64,000 nucleotides of DNA, from positions 1 through 64,000 of the forward strand of contig DAHXNH010000191.1 in assembly GCA_027365485.1 (NCBI GenBank), in the 5' to 3' direction. This document shows, in pieces, positions 55,410 to 63,454 of this stretch. A model generated the notes under the pieces. It made no database searches, was not told the DNA's origin, and was given only the letters and a program-made list of their open reading frames with translations. A program made the translations under genes and the position numbers. Source of the DNA: Clostridiales bacterium (GTDB lineage: Bacteria; Bacillota; Sulfobacillia; Sulfobacillales; Sulfobacillaceae). Every line of letters begins with the position of its first letter. The first letter of the stretch is position 1.

Positions 55410-56529
55410 CCTTAAAGGGTTGAAATTTCAAGGTTAACAAAGTAGCGAGTTGCAGCGTGTCGTCGGGTGCCGTCTTCGTTAAAGAGGCATCCATGGCTTG
55501 CTTAAATGCGGCAAAGGGTTCGTGATAGCCCGAGTTGAGACATTGTGCTTGGACAAACTTCCGCAGGCGTTCTATCAAGTTTAGATTGGGCGAGTACGGG
55601 GGTAAAAAGGGAAGCTGAATATTAAGCTCAGCCGCCTTATCTAAGACAAGGGTCATCGGGAGCTCGGAAAATTGGGCGTGGAGCTTCGTGAGCCGGTCGA
55701 CTACCGACTGCGAATGATTGTACGCGGTGTTGGCGATGGTCACTACCTCATGCGACATGGCATTGGAAGCACCGAGCACGTGGTAACGCTGGCGCCCCGA
55801 CAAAGTGGGCAGAACGATCCGCGTAAACCCCCAGAGGGGGCCTAAAAAGGCCGCGAAGACAAAGTGCGAGGCATCCGACAAAGAACCCGTGGCGCTTGCC
55901 CCGTATTTGGCTTCCTCCAGGACCGGGTTCAATTCCTCGGCCAGCAATGGTTCCTGGACCTCGGGCTTCGCTTTCGTGGGAATGGGGGCCACTTTTCGGT
56001 GTACGAGCCCCAATTGCTTGCGGTAGGCCCGCACTGAACTGGGGCTGTGACCGAGCCTGGAGAGGAAATGGTCCTACCACGGCCGAGCCCCGTCAGTTTT
56101 GTGATCCGATGCTGCGCTTTTAACGATGCGGGCCGGATGTTGCGCAAACTCCGCGTCAAGCGTATCGGGATGAGCGTTTAAGGCACTCGTGCTCCCACCG
56201 ACCTCAAACTGTTTTAACGCGTCAATGCCGCCGTCGCGATACGTCCGAACCGTGGTCTCAGTAAAGCCTAACCTGGCCGCGACGAGGGAGCGATCCGCGC
56301 CGAGCGCGGTCCTTTGCACCGCCGCCATTTTCATTTGACCTCGCGGGTGGGGGGGAGGGAAATGCTCATCTCGTAGCGCCTTTAGCTCCTCGGCCCTGCA
56401 GGTCATGGAGATCATCGAAGGGCCTCCTGGCATGGCACTGGGAACCAGTTCCGATTTTTCTCTGGGGTTAGGGCAGAAAATCCGCCGGGTCCAGCCTCGC
56501 CTAGCCCTCTTCCCGTCACCACTTAACAC
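55402..56529 (-). pseudogene. IS630-family transposase, broken by two frame changes and an internal deletion
   Basis: The N-terminal helix-turn-helix part (RSLVAARLGFTETTVRTYRDGG) is in one frame (56529-56074), a middle part (HRITKLTGLGRGR) in a second, and the DDE domain in a third (56034-55402). The DDE aspartates are in LSDASHFVF and LVLDKAAEL, the final Glu in YSPNLNLIERL. In the family the second Asp is normally followed by NARYQ or NARYH and about a dozen residues before the AAEL stretch; here that segment is absent, suggesting an in-frame deletion in the catalytic core. Confidence 0.85.
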
Positions 56530-56551
56530 GTAAAGTTTGACCCGGGCGCAG
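56519..56551 (-). repeat. right terminal inverted repeat of the IS630-type element
   Basis: Read on the minus strand it begins CTGCGCCCGGGTCAAACTTT, next to a TA. It is the partner of 55377-55409. Confidence 0.85.
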
Positions 56552-56639
56552 TAGAACTTATCAGATCTTCAAAATTCAACCGGGTTCAAATAATTTTCCG
56601 ACAGGTTGGGCACCTGTCATTGCAAGTTAGCGATCTTGG

Positions 56640-56688
56640 TTGACAGAACCTATTGAACCCGATATTATAGTAGTGAGACTAAGTATCA
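56640..56688 (+). promoter_or_regulatory. promoter and Fur-type box of the metal-binding protein gene
   Basis: TTGACA (56640-56645), a 17-base spacer and TATTAT (56663-56668) form a good sigma-A promoter. TGAGACTAAGTATCA (56674-56688), a 7-1-7 inverted repeat, sits on the expected transcription start and differs in one base from the box before the Fur-family gene. Confidence 0.82.
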
Positions 56689-56706
56689 ATAAGGGAGTGG
56701 GGCATC

Positions 56707-57687
56707 ATGAATCACAACGTAGGCCGTGAACGAACATACCGGTCAGATATCCATGGCCAGCGAATCCGAACAATCGGATTAGTAGGAATGTCTTTGCTGT
56801 TGTCGGTGATGAGTGCAGGGTTCACGACTTTGGGGCAACGCCAAAGTGTAAAATCGAGCACCGTCATTCAGGCAGTAGGAGCCGAAAACGAATACTCGAA
56901 CGTGATTGGCCAGATTGGCGGACACTACGTGCACGCCGTCGGTATCATGAGCAATCCCGACACCGATCCCCACACCTTTGAAGCGAGTCCGGTGGATGCT
57001 GAAATGATAGGTTCAGCAGCACTGGTGGTGCAAAATGGGGCGGGCTACGACAGCTTTATGAATCGTTTGGAACAGGCGAGTCCTAACCGTAAACGGCTGG
57101 TCATTACCACGGCTGCCGTTTTAGGATTGCCCGCCAACACCAAAAATCCCCATCTTTTTTACAAGCCGGGAGCCATGGAGGCGGTGGCGAGCGTCGTTGC
57201 CAAGGACCTTTCTCGACTGAAGCCCGCGCACGCGTCATTCTTTCATGCCCGTCTGCAAGCCTTCGACCGCTCGCTGGTTCCCTGGATTCAGGCCATGGCT
57301 AAACTGAAAAAAGCCTACCATGGGACGCCGGTGGCAGTCACTGAACCGGTGGCTGACTACATGTTAAATGCCTCCGGGCTAAGGGTCTTGACACCCTGGC
57401 CTTTCCAAGCGGCGATTATGAATAGCATCGATCCGTCGCCCCAGGATGCCGAGATTGAAAAAAATTTGTTGCTAGACCATAAGGTTCGGGTGTTTGTGTA
57501 TAACCAGCAGGCGATAGATTCGACCACCCAAACCTTACTGGGTGTGGCTAAAAAGGCGCACATACCCATCGTCGGCGTATACGAGACGATGCCTCCAGGG
57601 CACAATTATCAGACTTGGATGCTTGACGAGACCCTTGACGTCTATAAGGCTCTTAGGTTTCATCGGTCGTATCTAACGCTTAAGTAG
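56707..57687 (+). CDS. metal ABC transporter substrate-binding protein (ZnuA/MntA-type, cluster A-I)
   Basis: Exported binding protein of 326 residues for a divalent metal. A hydrophobic signal segment lies at about residues 23-38. Metal ligands are expected in DPHTFEAS, NPHLFYKPG, the TEP segment and near the C-terminus; the second His is in NPHLF. There is no His-rich loop, which argues against classic ZnuA and leaves Mn, Zn or Fe open. GGGAGTGG precedes ATG 56707. It has its own Fur-boxed promoter, separate from the regulator and transporter genes downstream. Confidence 0.88.
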   Translation: MNHNVGRERTYRSDIHGQRIRTIGLVGMSLLLSVMSAGFTTLGQRQSVKSSTVIQAVGAENEYSNVIGQIGGHYVHAVGIMSNPDTDPHTFEASPVDAEMIGSAALVVQNGAGYDSFMNRLEQASPNRKRLVITTAAVLGLPANTKNPHLFYKPGAMEAVASVVAKDLSRLKPAHASFFHARLQAFDRSLVPWIQAMAKLKKAYHGTPVAVTEPVADYMLNASGLRVLTPWPFQAAIMNSIDPSPQDAEIEKNLLLDHKVRVFVYNQQAIDSTTQTLLGVAKKAHIPIVGVYETMPPGHNYQTWMLDETLDVYKALRFHRSYLTLK

Positions 57688-57730
57688 ACGAGATGGGATG
57701 GATGAGAGTCCGGTAGGCGTTTTGAGTGGA

Positions 57731-57784
57731 TTGACATCAGGGCGCGTGCGGATTACGATACGTTTATACTGATACTAAGTATCA
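57731..57784 (+). promoter_or_regulatory. promoter and perfect Fur-type box of the regulator-transporter operon
   Basis: TTGACA (57731-57736), a 17-base spacer and TACGAT (57754-57759), followed by TGATACTAAGTATCA (57770-57784), a perfect 7-1-7 inverted repeat over the expected start. This suggests the Fur-family protein represses its own operon. Confidence 0.85.
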
Positions 57785-57814
57785 TTAGGATACCGATGGA
57801 AGGAGGATGAGACC

Positions 57815-58357
57815 GTGGATACCGACATGCCTTCAGATCCCGTTTCGGTGGTCGCTTGGCTGGAAGCAGGGCTGGTGGCTGATAGCTATCGTCTGACCCG
57901 AGCCCGGCATGTGATTTTGACGGTCATGGCGACGTTCGGACACCCTTTTACCAGTACCGAATTAGAGCAAGCGGTGGCTGACACGGACGCTTCGATAGGG
58001 CGCGCATCAGTCTATCGTACGCTTACGTTGATGGAGAGCCGAGGAGTGGTGGAAAAGCTGCATCAGGCCGGGATTGAGCATTATACGCTCTGCCTCAAGA
58101 GCGAACACCATCATCATGTTACCTGCGTAGAGTGCGGACGCACCGAGGAGTTTGCGGTTAAGGACAACATCGACCTGATGTCCGCGGTCGATGGGTTGGC
58201 TCGGCGCCTCGGGTACCTGCCTCGCTCACACGTCCTGGAGGTCTATGGCGTCTGTCCATTATGCCAAGAGAGCGGCGCTGGAGGGTCGGATGCTGCTCCC
58301 ACAAATGGACACGGCGCCGGTGGACGTCACCCTCTCGGGCGCCGCGCCGACCGGTGA
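57815..58357 (+). CDS. Fur-family metalloregulator
   Basis: A 180-residue repressor. The winged helix includes GRASVYRTLTLMESRGVVEKL, and EHHHHVTCVECGRTEEF supplies the histidine cluster and the first CxxC (C104, C107). The second CxxC is C147/C150 (CPLCQ), giving a structural zinc site. Fur, Zur, Mur and PerR cannot be separated by sequence alone. The GTG start follows AAGGAGG. Gene order and the shared operator say it controls the neighbouring metal transporter. Confidence 0.92.
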   Translation: MDTDMPSDPVSVVAWLEAGLVADSYRLTRARHVILTVMATFGHPFTSTELEQAVADTDASIGRASVYRTLTLMESRGVVEKLHQAGIEHYTLCLKSEHHHHVTCVECGRTEEFAVKDNIDLMSAVDGLARRLGYLPRSHVLEVYGVCPLCQESGAGGSDAAPTNGHGAGGRHPLGRRADR

Positions 58358-58437
58358 CCGGTGATTGCACGGCGGTAAGTCCGGCTCTTTGATGACTGGC
58401 ATGTTCCATTTAGATATGCGGAAAGGGGCGCCTAAAC

Positions 58438-59376
58438 ATGAGTAACCAAGAAGTGAATGATGGGATTGATGCCGTAGACGCAAATTCTGGGCACCTACAA
58501 AGTTCGGAAGCGTTGCCTGTTTTGAGCATTTCCGATCTGTTGGTCGCATATGACACCAAGGTGGTATTAAACCACATAAATCTCAGTATGCGAGCGGGTG
58601 AACTCATCGGCATGATTGGTCCCAACGGTGCCGGCAAAAGCACATTGCTTCGCACTATCGCGGGATTAATCCGCCCGCAAAAGGGGACGATCACCTTCCC
58701 CGGATTAGACCGAGGCGACGAATTGCGGCACCGGAAAATGACCAAGGTCGGGTACGTTCCGCAAAGATTTGATATCGATCCTGATTTGCCCCTCAGAGCA
58801 CGCGATTTAGTGGGCTTAGGCTGGGATGGTCACCGATGGGGAGTGCCCTGGCCCAGCCGCCTGCGTAAGGAGGCGGTTGATAAGGCATTGACCCTGGTGG
58901 ATGCGCTTTCCTTCGCCGATGCGCCTTGCGGGCGGCTTTCGGGCGGGCAATTGCAGCGCATTCTCATCGCCCAAGCCATGGTCTCGGACCCTTCTCTATT
59001 ATTGCTCGATGAGCCACTGGCCAGTCTTGATCTGCGTAGTGCAGATGCCATTGTCGAAGTGGTGGATCGGGTGGCCCACGAAACCGGAGTGACCGTGCTC
59101 TTGGTGACCCATGACATGAACCCGCTGCTCCGAGCGATGGATCGGATTATTTATGTGGTCAACGGGAATGCGGTGATAGGTTCGGTTGAGGACGTCGTGA
59201 AGAAGGACGTGCTCGGGGCGCTTTACGGCTACGAGGTTGAGGTGATTCAAGTACGGGGACGAATTTTGGTGGTTGGGGATGATGCTCCCGTCGATTTGTC
59301 TGGTGGGTTACACCACATGACCCCACGTCCAGAGGTCCCGGAGATGGGCAGCCGAATCGCCGAGGAGAGACGATGA
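58438..59376 (+). CDS. metal ABC transporter ATP-binding protein (ZnuC/MntB type)
   Basis: Cytoplasmic ATPase of 312 residues energising metal import. Walker A is GPNGAGKST at about residue 61, the signature LSGGQLQRILIAQAM near 168 and Walker B LLLLDEPLASLD near 187, followed by the switch histidine in LLVTHDM. The N-terminus carries an extra 25-30 residue acidic stretch. Sits between the Fur-family gene and two permeases. Confidence 0.93.
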   Translation: MSNQEVNDGIDAVDANSGHLQSSEALPVLSISDLLVAYDTKVVLNHINLSMRAGELIGMIGPNGAGKSTLLRTIAGLIRPQKGTITFPGLDRGDELRHRKMTKVGYVPQRFDIDPDLPLRARDLVGLGWDGHRWGVPWPSRLRKEAVDKALTLVDALSFADAPCGRLSGGQLQRILIAQAMVSDPSLLLLDEPLASLDLRSADAIVEVVDRVAHETGVTVLLVTHDMNPLLRAMDRIIYVVNGNAVIGSVEDVVKKDVLGALYGYEVEVIQVRGRILVVGDDAPVDLSGGLHHMTPRPEVPEMGSRIAEERR

Positions 59377-59394
59377 ACGGGGAGGGGTTGGACA

Positions 59395-60333
59395 ATGAAC
59401 TACCTGTGGCAGTGGTTATGGCCTCCGGGATTGTGGGCTAATTCGGACGTCAGAACGGCGTTCTTCATTGGTACGTCAGTGGCCATTGCAGGCGCCGTGG
59501 TCGGAGTGTTTGTGATTATTCGCGGCCAAGCGTTTTCGGGCCATGCGCTGGGGGATGTAGGCGCTACCGGCGCCGCCGGAGCTTATCTGATTGGGATTTC
59601 GGCGCTTTGGGGGTTTTTGGCGGCTGGGTTTAGTTCGGGTATCGCCATGGAGAGCTTAGGGGACCGGGTTCGGGAACGTGATATCGCCACCGGGGTGGTA
59701 TTGGCTTTCATGCTCGGGCTGAGTGCCCTCCTGCTGTATTTTATTTCTACTTCTACGGGAACCGCGGGCGCTCCTATTGCGATTCTCTTTGGATCGTTGT
59801 TTACGGTCAATCCTGCGATTACGCCCGAAGTATTTGCGTTGACCGCGCTCTCCATATTGATCATCGCTCTCATCTATCGTCCTCTGCTATTCAGTTCTGT
59901 GACTGCTGAAGTTGCACGGGTGCGGGGAGTGTCCGCTCGACTGCTTGGCCTCATGTTCATGGTTGCTTTGGTGATTGCGGTCGAAGAGTCGGCGTTGGTT
60001 GTCGGCGCGCTGTTGAGTACGGCGCTTTTAATCGGACCTGCTGCTTCAGCGGTGCAGGTTACGCGCAAGCCTACCAGTGCGATTTTTTTGGCGGTATTGA
60101 TTGCATTGGGTCAGATTTGGCTCGGAATTATCTTGGCGTATGATAGTTTTTTCTGGCCGCCCGTGGATCGAGGATGGCCGGTGAGTTTCTTCATCACCAG
60201 TTTGGCGCTGCTTACTTATCTGACGATGCGCCTTGGGACCTCGATTTGGCGACACAGGAGGAGCAGGCGGCCTAGGACGACGTCTACAAGCAGTTTAGTC
60301 GCCAGCGACGCACAAGGAGGGACCCTCACATGA
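59395..60333 (+). CDS. metal ABC transporter permease (ZnuB/MntC family)
   Basis: Inner-membrane permease of 312 residues with about eight or nine hydrophobic segments. The family pattern GQAFSGHALGDVGATGAAGAYLIGI is visible near residue 43, and EVARVRGVSARLLGLMF contains the cytoplasmic coupling helix. GGGG precedes the ATG. Overlaps the next permease by 4 bases (ATGA). Confidence 0.92.
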   Translation: MNYLWQWLWPPGLWANSDVRTAFFIGTSVAIAGAVVGVFVIIRGQAFSGHALGDVGATGAAGAYLIGISALWGFLAAGFSSGIAMESLGDRVRERDIATGVVLAFMLGLSALLLYFISTSTGTAGAPIAILFGSLFTVNPAITPEVFALTALSILIIALIYRPLLFSSVTAEVARVRGVSARLLGLMFMVALVIAVEESALVVGALLSTALLIGPAASAVQVTRKPTSAIFLAVLIALGQIWLGIILAYDSFFWPPVDRGWPVSFFITSLALLTYLTMRLGTSIWRHRRSRRPRTTSTSSLVASDAQGGTLT

Positions 60334-61202
60334 GTAGTGGCAGCGTTCTCGGATTCTTGTTCCCCCCTGGGATCTTCACGTTGGCCTTCATGCAAAATGC
60401 TTGGGTTGCTGGAACGGCAGTCGCAGTGATATCCGGGATTGTCGGGTTCTTTGTGGTGCTCAGGGGCTCCTCATTTGTGGCCCATGCCGTGCCTCGAGGA
60501 AGTTTTGCTGGGGCTGCCGGAGCGGTCTTGATAGGGCAGAGCACGCTATTGGGGTTGGCGGTGTTTGCCTTGATGAGTAGTTTAGGCATTGCCGTGATGC
60601 GTCGTGGGCGTGAAAATACGGTGGCGACGGCTTTGGTGTTGGTGGCGGCTTTGGGTCTCGGTGACTTCTTCTTATCGATTGGCAACGTGTACGCTCCTGA
60701 GGTCTTTTCGTTGCTCTTTGGGCAGATCGTCGGGATTAGTCGGCAACAAGTCTTTTGGGTTCTCGTGATTTCGCTCACCATCGTGGCGGTGGTAGCCTTT
60801 GCCTACCGTCCTTTGCTGGCGCAGTCGGTGACGCCAGAGACCGCACAAGTTCGGGGGCTTAGACCAAGACTAATCGACGCCATATTTTTGGTTTTGGTTT
60901 CCGCTGCGGCCACCGCGACTGTACCGGTGGCGGGAGCCCTGCTCTCTTTTAGTCTGATGGTCGGTCCTGCGGCCGCCGCCAGTCTCTTGGGCCGACGGCC
61001 GGCTACGGCGATGGCACTCGGTGTCGGTATGGCCGCACTGAGCCTTTGGATTGCGCTGTGGCTGTCTTACGTCACCTCGTGGCCGATCGGGTTTTTTGTC
61101 AGTAGCCTATGCTTGCTAGCATACGTCGTCGCCCGATTGTTTATCACGCGTCGACAAGGTCACGGCAAGGTTCTCGGGTCGCTTGAAGGAGCGCCCTTGT
61201 AA
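60330..61202 (+). CDS. metal ABC transporter permease (second ZnuB/MntC family subunit)
   Basis: A second permease of 290 residues with the pattern RGSSFVAHAVPRGSFAGAAGAVLIG and the coupling segment ETAQVRGLRPRLIDAIF. It is clearly related to the upstream permease, so the transporter probably uses a heterodimeric membrane channel. Starts within the stop of the preceding gene, so both are coupled. Confidence 0.92.
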   Translation: MSSGSVLGFLFPPGIFTLAFMQNAWVAGTAVAVISGIVGFFVVLRGSSFVAHAVPRGSFAGAAGAVLIGQSTLLGLAVFALMSSLGIAVMRRGRENTVATALVLVAALGLGDFFLSIGNVYAPEVFSLLFGQIVGISRQQVFWVLVISLTIVAVVAFAYRPLLAQSVTPETAQVRGLRPRLIDAIFLVLVSAAATATVPVAGALLSFSLMVGPAAAASLLGRRPATAMALGVGMAALSLWIALWLSYVTSWPIGFFVSSLCLLAYVVARLFITRRQGHGKVLGSLEGAPL

Positions 61203-61239
61203 CCGGAGATATCCCCTCGGTGCGCCCGCTTAAATTCGA

Positions 61240-61280
61240 GGGTTCTGACGGCGCTTTCTGGAACGGCGCTGTCAGAACCC
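61240..61280 (+). terminator. 15-bp hairpin after the metal transporter operon
   Basis: 61240-61254 (GGGTTCTGACGGCGC) pairs with 61266-61280 (GCGCTGTCAGAACCC) over 15 positions including one G-U pair. No T run follows, so it is an atypical terminator or RNA-stabilising hairpin. Confidence 0.6.
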
Positions 61281-61601
61281 CCGGCTGACTGATCCGATTT
61301 GAAATGACGGGCGATTAGGAATCGGAACGGCTAGAACCGACCGTGACCACCGTATTGCCGTCCGCCTATCTGACGGTACTGCACTTGGGTCAAATGTGGC
61401 GGTTTGATGCCAAGGCTGTGGGCGTCCCAACACCTTCCTGCATAATGGTTTTTCAATACGATGGCGTTCTCCCAAAAACGACAACTATGACCCGCGCGCA
61501 GTATATTTGCTTGAATCGCGCCGAGTGGCGATAGCATGCGGGCAAGGGGATCCCGTATCCGCTTTCGATAGGGGGTCGGTTCGGGCCGATGGAGTGATCG
61601 G
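61281..61601. other. spacer between convergent genes
   Basis: No gene is supported; short frames here lack ribosome-binding sites. It separates the plus-strand metal operon from the minus-strand Gfo/Idh-like gene. Confidence 0.5.
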
Positions 61602-62669
61602 CTAAAACGGCTGTAATAGAACGTTGACGCTGTCATTGGCGGCCGAATGGCGCATGGCCAAGGTTAAAGCCTGGTCGATTCGCGCTTGACTGAGACCATA
61701 GTCCAAGGCTGTGCCATCGGTCATGGCGCTAGTGAGGGACCTCAGCCCATCGGCTACGGCAATAGCCTCATCGTCGAAGTAGACATCGCGGAAGGGGTTC
61801 TCCCATACCAAGGTTTCTTGGCCGACCTGAGCGGCAATGGCGGCCAATACTTCCATGCCACCGACATTATGAATCCGACGCTCCAAGGGAATCCTTAATG
61901 GCCGCGTGCCATCGCCATCGACCTCGGTCAACTCATCCCCATGTCCCATCCCTTGCGTGCCATAAAATCGGGTTTGCCGTTCCCAGCGCAAGGGAGATCC
62001 GTAACTTAGACTGGAAAAATCAAAATGGCCGACAGCACCGTTGGCAAATTGAATCAGAGCCCGCCACCATTCCTCTTGTTGGAGGGACTCGGAGGAACTG
62101 GTGCGATGGGCGACCTCGTGGCGCTGGACGTGGCCGACCACGGAGACGGGAGAGACATCGCGACCGAGATAGGAGCGGATCAGGTTAAACCCATGGCAAT
62201 CGTGGCCCATCAAGTCGTTGTAAGCAGCGACGATGTCGCCAAAGGCTCCCGCCTGAATCAACATTTGCTTGACTCGTTCCAGAGGGCGACGATGATACTG
62301 TTCGGCGACTTCGACTAAGTTGCCTAGACGGTGGCTGGTTTGCAACAGAGCATCGATAGCCTCCACCGTGGTGCCCGCCGGCGTCTCTAATAAGCAAGGC
62401 AGTCCGGTCTCTACCGCCTGAAGCGCAAGAGCGTCGTTGGCGGCGAAACTGACGCTAACCAGTAAGATGTCAGGATGACTTTGAACGACGAGTTCGTCGA
62501 TATCTCGATAAAATTGAGTATGGAGCATCTCGGCAGTCGATTTGCCTGCCTCAGACGAACGGTTGGTCACGCCGGCTAAGGTATAAGCGTGGCTGAGTCG
62601 GGTCAGGATGGGGCCATAAACCGTTCGAATGCGGAGCCCACTGCCAACGATGCCGATGGATGGTAGCAT
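61602..62669 (-). CDS. Gfo/Idh/MocA-family protein lacking the EKP lysine
   Basis: A 355-residue protein with an N-terminal Rossmann fold (IGIVGSGLRIRTVYGPIL) and a C-terminal Gfo/Idh sheet domain. Where the family has EKP, this protein reads LLETPAG, so the conserved lysine is replaced. A later GHDCHGFNLIRSYLG segment holds histidines near the expected active site. The function may differ from a normal sugar dehydrogenase. The ATG at 62669 (minus) is supported by AAGGAGGG; the longer frame has no ribosome-binding site. Confidence 0.82.
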   Translation of the reverse strand: MLPSIGIVGSGLRIRTVYGPILTRLSHAYTLAGVTNRSSEAGKSTAEMLHTQFYRDIDELVVQSHPDILLVSVSFAANDALALQAVETGLPCLLETPAGTTVEAIDALLQTSHRLGNLVEVAEQYHRRPLERVKQMLIQAGAFGDIVAAYNDLMGHDCHGFNLIRSYLGRDVSPVSVVGHVQRHEVAHRTSSSESLQQEEWWRALIQFANGAVGHFDFSSLSYGSPLRWERQTRFYGTQGMGHGDELTEVDGDGTRPLRIPLERRIHNVGGMEVLAAIAAQVGQETLVWENPFRDVYFDDEAIAVADGLRSLTSAMTDGTALDYGLSQARIDQALTLAMRHSAANDSVNVLLQPF

Positions 62670-63225
62670 TTTTCCCTCCTTACTGATGGTGGAGGCCCAC
62701 TGGATCGACCGCGATCGACCCCAACGCCAGAGCCTGATAGTGAATGCCACAGAATGGGGTTTAATCGCCCTATTCAGCTGAATCGAGGGGTGCACGCAAA
62801 AAGTCTAGCAATTTAACCGTATCGGTCTATGCCTCGGATCAAGGAGTATCTTGTGCCGACATCGAGATGATATCGCGCCTTCGGGCGAGCGTCTAGGTAG
62901 AAATCGCCACTTAATCCAAGATTCCATGCGAGCACGCTGAACTTTTTCATCGACAAAGAAGCCCACGGCTCCAAGGGTCAGAACAGATGCGCCGACCCGA
63001 AGGTGCTCAGGTCGTGCCACGGCTGGGTGAATTTCTTTGATGACGAGGGGGTGGATGTTCGCCTTCGTTGCCGTCGAAACCCCTTGGGCGTACCCGAGTA
63101 CCTCGTTGAATCCGATGCCCACAGAGACTGGGTACGACGGGCCGTAGAGCACCTGGCAGCGAGCCTCGGTTGACGGATGTGGTCCTGCGATTTGGAACCG
63201 CTCCTTCATAAACACGCCGAAACGT
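62670..63225. other. spacer with a weak 136-codon minus-strand frame
   Basis: A minus frame (63215-62805) starts MFMKERFQIAGPHPS and includes a hydrophobic patch, but no ribosome-binding site or domain is seen. A small gene is possible but unsupported. Confidence 0.3.
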
Positions 63226-63268
63226 CGGAATAATAATATTGTTCAATATTATTAAAATATGGTATAAT
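63226..63268 (+). promoter_or_regulatory. promoter with 11-bp AT-rich inverted repeat before the second secreted protein gene
   Basis: TAATAATATTG (63231-63241) and CAATATTATTA (63244-63254) are perfect inverted arms separated by TT. A TATAAT -10 box lies at 63263-63268 with TGG before it. GTCGGAATAATA at the left end and ATGGTATAAT at the right match the module at 18381-18420 (minus strand). Confidence 0.75.
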
Positions 63269-63269
63269 C

Positions 63270-63393
63270 ATCTTGGTTGCTTAAACCACGCAAAACTCCT
63301 CCGGCTTTCCCAACCTAGTGTGCGCATCGACCTCGAATGAGGTCGTTCCGGCAACGTCCTAGAACCTTGGCATCTGCCAAATCACCGGACGTT
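63270..63393 (+). ncRNA. candidate structured 5' leader RNA of the second secreted protein gene
   Basis: The leader carries CTTGGTTGCTTAAACCACG (from 63272), TCCTCCGGCTTTCCCAACC (63297-63315; 18 of 19 bases as in the other copy), GCATCG, and hairpin CGACCTC-GAAT-GAGGTCG (63328-63345). Further on, AACGTCC (63353-63359) pairs with GGACGTT (63387-63393) around TTGGC-ATCT-GCCAA. ACTCCT could pair with the AGGAGT of the ribosome-binding site. The hairpin shows two compensatory changes relative to the copy at 18305-18320. Confidence 0.6.
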
Positions 63394-63454
63394 CGATGTG
63401 GTCTGGATGATTCCTTACGGGTCAATCATTCACCACCAAAGGAGTGTGAAAAAT

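Larger units (their letters stand above)
55377..56551 (-). mobile_element. IS630-type insertion sequence, 1175 bp, with TA target duplication
   Basis: The element is bounded by 33-base imperfect inverted repeats and flanked by TA at 55375-55376 and 56552-56553, the duplication expected of the IS630/Tc1/mariner group. It contains one minus-strand transposase gene that is frameshifted, so this copy is not self-mobile. It lies just upstream (5') of the Rpn-family gene. Confidence 0.85.

Noticed and set aside
62805-63215. 136-codon minus-strand ORF next to the second leader
   Set aside because: No ribosome-binding site and no domain; kept only as a note in the spacer entry.
63272-63315. The leader as a c-di-GMP-I (GEMM) riboswitch
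   Set aside because: ACGCAAA and CTCCGG resemble parts of GEMM, but the upstream GGCAAACC helix and the downstream GGTAGC tetraloop-receptor arm are not present.
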